NCBI GenBank assembly: GCA_034111875.1
Contig: JAWUWK010000053.1
Location: forward strand, 1-18,852
Source: Rs1 sp034111875
GTDB taxonomy: Bacteria; Pseudomonadota; Gammaproteobacteria; Pseudomonadales; Balneatricaceae
DNA: 18,852 nt
Direction: 5' to 3'
Shown: positions 16,313 to 18,852 of the stretch, piece after piece
Layout: the number at the start of each line of letters is the position of its first letter
Position numbering within the stretch: position 1 is the stretch's first letter
The notes under the pieces: model-generated
What the model saw: the letters and a program-made list of their open reading frames with translations, nothing else
Databases searched by the model: none
Told to the model about the DNA's origin: nothing
Translations under genes and position numbers: made by a program

Positions 16313-16588
16313 TTAGTCATTTTTTTCATCTTTATAAAAACCGTCTTCGTAATAGATACCTTTTATTTGCAGTTTTTGCTCAGCCCAACGATTAAACCTG
16401 CTCCAAATAAAAAAAGCCGGTGTCATCCCAAACCCTATGCCCAGCATTAAACCAGCGCCTTGGTAATTAATCGGCATAAGATCGCTCATAAAGTCCAAAA
16501 AACCTAAAGACTCTAAAGCGTAATACCACGCAATCAGAAAAGCAAAGGCGACAGCCGTGGCTAAATGATGTAATAATTTTGAGTTCAC
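16313..16588 (-). CDS. Small two-helix membrane protein of unknown function
   Basis: The 91-residue protein has two hydrophobic segments, at about residues 8-29 (LATAVAFAFLIAWYYAL) and 44-62 (GAGLMLGIGFGMTPAFFIW). A basic stretch follows (SRFNRWAEQKLQIKG), then an acidic tail (YYEDGFYKDEKND). By the positive-inside rule both ends would be cytoplasmic or nearly so. The start is a GTG at 16588 with GGAAAG six bases upstream, which is a credible ribosome site. I do not recognise the family. It is convergent with sthA, with the sthA terminator between them. The mix of helices, Trp and Pro in the second helix, and a charged tail looks like a genuine protein rather than chance. Confidence 0.65.
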   Translation of the reverse strand: MNSKLLHHLATAVAFAFLIAWYYALESLGFLDFMSDLMPINYQGAGLMLGIGFGMTPAFFIWSRFNRWAEQKLQIKGIYYEDGFYKDEKND

Positions 16589-17100
16589 AGTGCTTTCCGG
16601 CTAGGTTAAAAAATAGAAATTATAATAGTTCACGTCATTTTCTGCGATTTTTTAATGGCTTATTTATCCAATGCCTAAGAATATTAACTTTGTTCTATTT
16701 GTCGATGTACTAGAACTTTGCAGAGTTGACTCGTCATCTACAGTTATTACTCTGGCCGTGGCTATTTATTCTCTATAACAATGAATTCTCAAGTTAGCGA
16801 TTAAAGGTTCTGCATCATTCACAGAGTAACGCGCTTTGTCGCTCGTCAAGAGATCACTTGACTGGTTGATTAAAGCTTGGTAAAAGCTGATTTTTTTGTA
16901 ACTGAATTCATTAGTGTCCGGTTAAATATTTAGCCGGTCCTTCATACTCCGACGCTCCATTGAATTTGAGTCAATCAATCGACGAATTTGATATCGAGTT
17001 TGCTTGCTTATGTATATTTATTGTGTCTAGTGCAGGTAAGCAATGAGTGCTATCAACACTTGAATCATTAAGTTAAGGCTCTAGAACCGCTTCTATATTA
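16589..17100. other. Gene-free stretch left of the tus fossil, with a 20-base palindrome
   Basis: I find no gene on either strand in these roughly 510 bases. They include the likely promoter region of the small membrane protein gene (minus strand, next to 16600). They also hold a 20-base near-perfect palindrome at 16918-16937, CCGGTTAAAT facing ATTTAGCCGG with a single wobble pair and no loop. A sequence that loosely resembles the right part of an E. coli Ter site (TTTGTAACTGAA) lies at 16896-16907. The remainder shows no repeats or family-like translations that I could recover. Confidence 0.4.
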
Positions 17101-17842
17101 TTAAACCACACAGCAGTGAAATGAATTAATAAAGACAGTGGGGTGTTCCAGGCCTTCTAAGGCATTTTTTGCTCCAATCAGTTTGTTTAATAGTGAAGTG
17201 GCATTTGCGCGCATTATGGGTACTTGACTCTGAACTTAAGCTAATATCGAACTGGGCCTCAAGTTGGATAGCTTTTGTATTTGAACGTGCTGGCTAGATT
17301 GATTTAGTTTCAGTCGTTTATCTAAATACTGTTGTAGGCTTATGCGTTTTATAGAAGCGTCCACTAGAGTACCAACTAAATTGCACAGAACGACAACCGA
17401 CACTTAGAATGGTTACTATGCGGTAACAGTATTTTAAATGAAGCCTGGCCAATCCTGCTCGCTGTAAACGTTGTGTGAGGATGCGACAGCAACGCTGTAC
17501 TAGTTTGTTAATACTGCTTGGGTCTTTTTCAACTTGGCAGTATGCCGTTTGAAATTCAATTTGGCGGTGTTAAGTTACTCTGTAGTCTCAATTAGCTCAG
17601 TATTTGCGACAATTAACCGATGATAGTTAATGGTTAACCTACCGTCATCCTCTCCCAGATACCACAGATCCGTATAAAGCTTTAAAGCCTTGTCTTTCAT
17701 CGACAGCCCCGTTGCTTTCGGAGTCAGTTAGCGGTAGCCAAAGTGGAAATGTGGAGCTTTTAAGCAGTCTTTCAAATTTAATCATAGCACTGGCTAATGT
17801 CTTAAAGGTGTCATTTACCAGTTCTTGTTGTTAAAATTTCAT
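17101..17842 (-). pseudogene. tus: Decayed Tus-like DNA replication terminus site-binding protein
   Basis: Tus proteins bind Ter sites and block replication forks from one side. Reading the minus strand through interruptions recovers a protein of about 245 codons. ATG 17842 has a fine ribosome site (GAAGGAG, five bases away), but codon 4 is TAA (17831-17833). Then come ELVNDTFKTLASAMIKFERL, YTDLWYLGEDDGRLTINYHR, QRAGLARLHLKYCYRIVTIL and VQFSWYSSGR. Over about 49 aligned positions the last part matches E. coli Tus without gaps (GL-x2-L-x3-YR-x2-T-x-L, then F-x-W-x5-IK). The N terminus matches Tus LNTTFRQMEQEL. I count three nonsense codons (also near 17575 and 17236) and frameshifts near 17680, 17555 and 17358. 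Homology is from memory, but the fit over several frames on one strand is hard to explain by chance. It cannot make a full-length protein. Confidence 0.72.
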
Positions 17843-17924
17843 TGCCGCTCCTTCACACACCTTTAATAAACTGTGTTTATATAATGACTATCTGCTTAGG
17901 CCGACCACCTATTATATGTAGTGG

Positions 17925-18780
17925 TTATCGGGTTTTTATATTTTGATAAGTAAGTGGAGCAGTTAAGACAGCTTGTTCCATCAGCCGATAAAAAAAGTTC
18001 TCTTGATTTTGACTTCCTTCGATTAAACCTAAAAGTGTATTCGTCAAGATAATACTCTAACTGCTTTTCTCGGATAGCTTCTTAGTACGCACCTAAAAGC
18101 CATCTGTTTAGTAATGACCCTACTCTATGAACTCCAGGCGTAATTATATGTGCTGCAACATTAGAGCCTAAATGAACAGCTTTATGATGAGGGTATCCAT
18201 TTTCTTTAACCCAGTTATAGGCAGGCGAGCCATCATTGTAAATAACACTTCCAGGCTCCACTACGCCAAGAATAAACTGTTCAATATTTTCTTTTGTTGC
18301 TGCAGAAACCTACCTTAAACGTACTCGCCCAAAGTCTTCTGCTTCAAGTAGTTCAACAGCTATTAGAACAATTATTTTATTTTTAGTATGTTGATTTATA
18401 ATTTTTTTCTTGAAATCGATCCACCAACAAACGTTTCATCAAGTTCTACGAGACCAGATAGTTTTTCTCTTTCAAGATTTACCATTGCTGAGTGTAGTTT
18501 ATGTCATAGTGTCCCAGAAGTTTGGTAACTTCCAAAGCCTAATAAACGTTGTATGCCAAGCGCGCTAATACCATTTTTTTGATTTTTAATGTACCAAACC
18601 AGTCTTTGAGAGACTCTCTGATTTTATTAAAGATAATACTTGAAGTAGCAGATACTTTTCTACGAAAATCAGTGCATTTTAAGATACCTGTATTCAAATC
18701 TGAAGTGCATTATCTAATCCCGTAGAAAGAGAAGCCAGCTGAAGGTAAGCTTCTATCTTTTTCTCCGGCAAGAGATGTAA
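17925..18780 (-). pseudogene. Decayed IS1595-family (ISXO2-like) transposase
   Basis: On the minus strand, fragments in different frames follow the order of an IS1595-type DDE transposase. They are KNGISALGIQRLLGFGSYQT (about 18520-18590), LSGLVELDETFVGG (first catalytic Asp, 18420-18458), VEPGSVIYNDGSPAYNW (second Asp), GVHRVGSLLNRWLLGAY (18085-18137), and YLDEYTFRFNRRKSKSRE (about 18000-18055). The last is FYRLMEQAVLTAPLTYQNIK, which ends at a TAA at 17925-17927. Stops interrupt it at 18504-18506, 18310-18312 and 18082-18084. Frameshifts lie near 17996, 18190 and 18600. The N-terminal zinc ribbon is hardly recognisable; its first CxxC appears lost (around PSAGFSFYGI, about 18735). The 5' edge is approximate, and I could not define the terminal inverted repeats of the element. 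Confidence 0.82.
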
Positions 18781-18852
18781 CGATAATGAGACATTACCAA
18801 CAGCTGACTTATGAGCAACGATGCCAGATATATGTGCTAAAGAAAAGAGGTT

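Noticed and set aside
1..18852. CRISPR arrays, tRNA or rRNA genes, prophage or defence genes
   Set aside because: I saw no regularly spaced repeats, no tRNA cloverleaf or rRNA segment that I could recognise, and no phage or defence protein apart from the transposase fossil.

Overview
The window looks like chromosomal DNA of a gammaproteobacterium, probably a marine or Pseudomonas/Cellvibrio-type lineage. The AspRS, HIT protein, FemAB-like protein, SthA and the complete Na+-translocating NADH:quinone reductase (Nqr) set all read like that group. This placement rests on remembered family sequences, not on a search. Base composition is moderately AT-rich throughout.

Layout. Positions 1-318 hold the 3' end of an unrecognised gene running in from the left edge. 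Positions 470-1956 (minus) hold a xylulokinase gene with one apparent frameshift near its 5' end. Positions 2313-3455 (minus) hold a FemAB/GNAT-like protein of the COG3146 (DUF482) type. From 3803 the strand switches: a HIT-domain protein, an FmdB-type zinc ribbon protein and aspS (probably a non-discriminating AspRS) follow, closed by a strong intrinsic terminator at 6790-6824.

Positions 7434-14636 are one tightly packed module, nqrA-B-C-D-E-F followed by apbE and nqrM. It encodes the six-subunit Na+ pump, the enzyme that attaches FMN to NqrB and NqrC, and the small Cys-rich membrane factor for iron-site maturation. The key cofactor residues are visible: the FMN threonines in NqrB and NqrC, paired membrane cysteines in NqrD and NqrE, and the 2Fe-2S cysteines, FAD motif and NADH motif in NqrF. 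sthA (soluble transhydrogenase) follows with its own -10-like box and ends in a hairpin. The module therefore combines NADH oxidation with NADH/NADPH balancing.

From about 16.6 kb to the right edge there is no intact gene apart from a small two-helix membrane protein (16313-16588, minus). Reading through stops and frameshifts on the minus strand recovers two decayed genes. One is a Tus-like replication-terminator protein (about 17101-17842). The other is an IS1595-family transposase (about 17925-18780). I see no clearly novel functional system here. The most noteworthy items are the tus fossil, the transposase fossil and the xylB frameshift.
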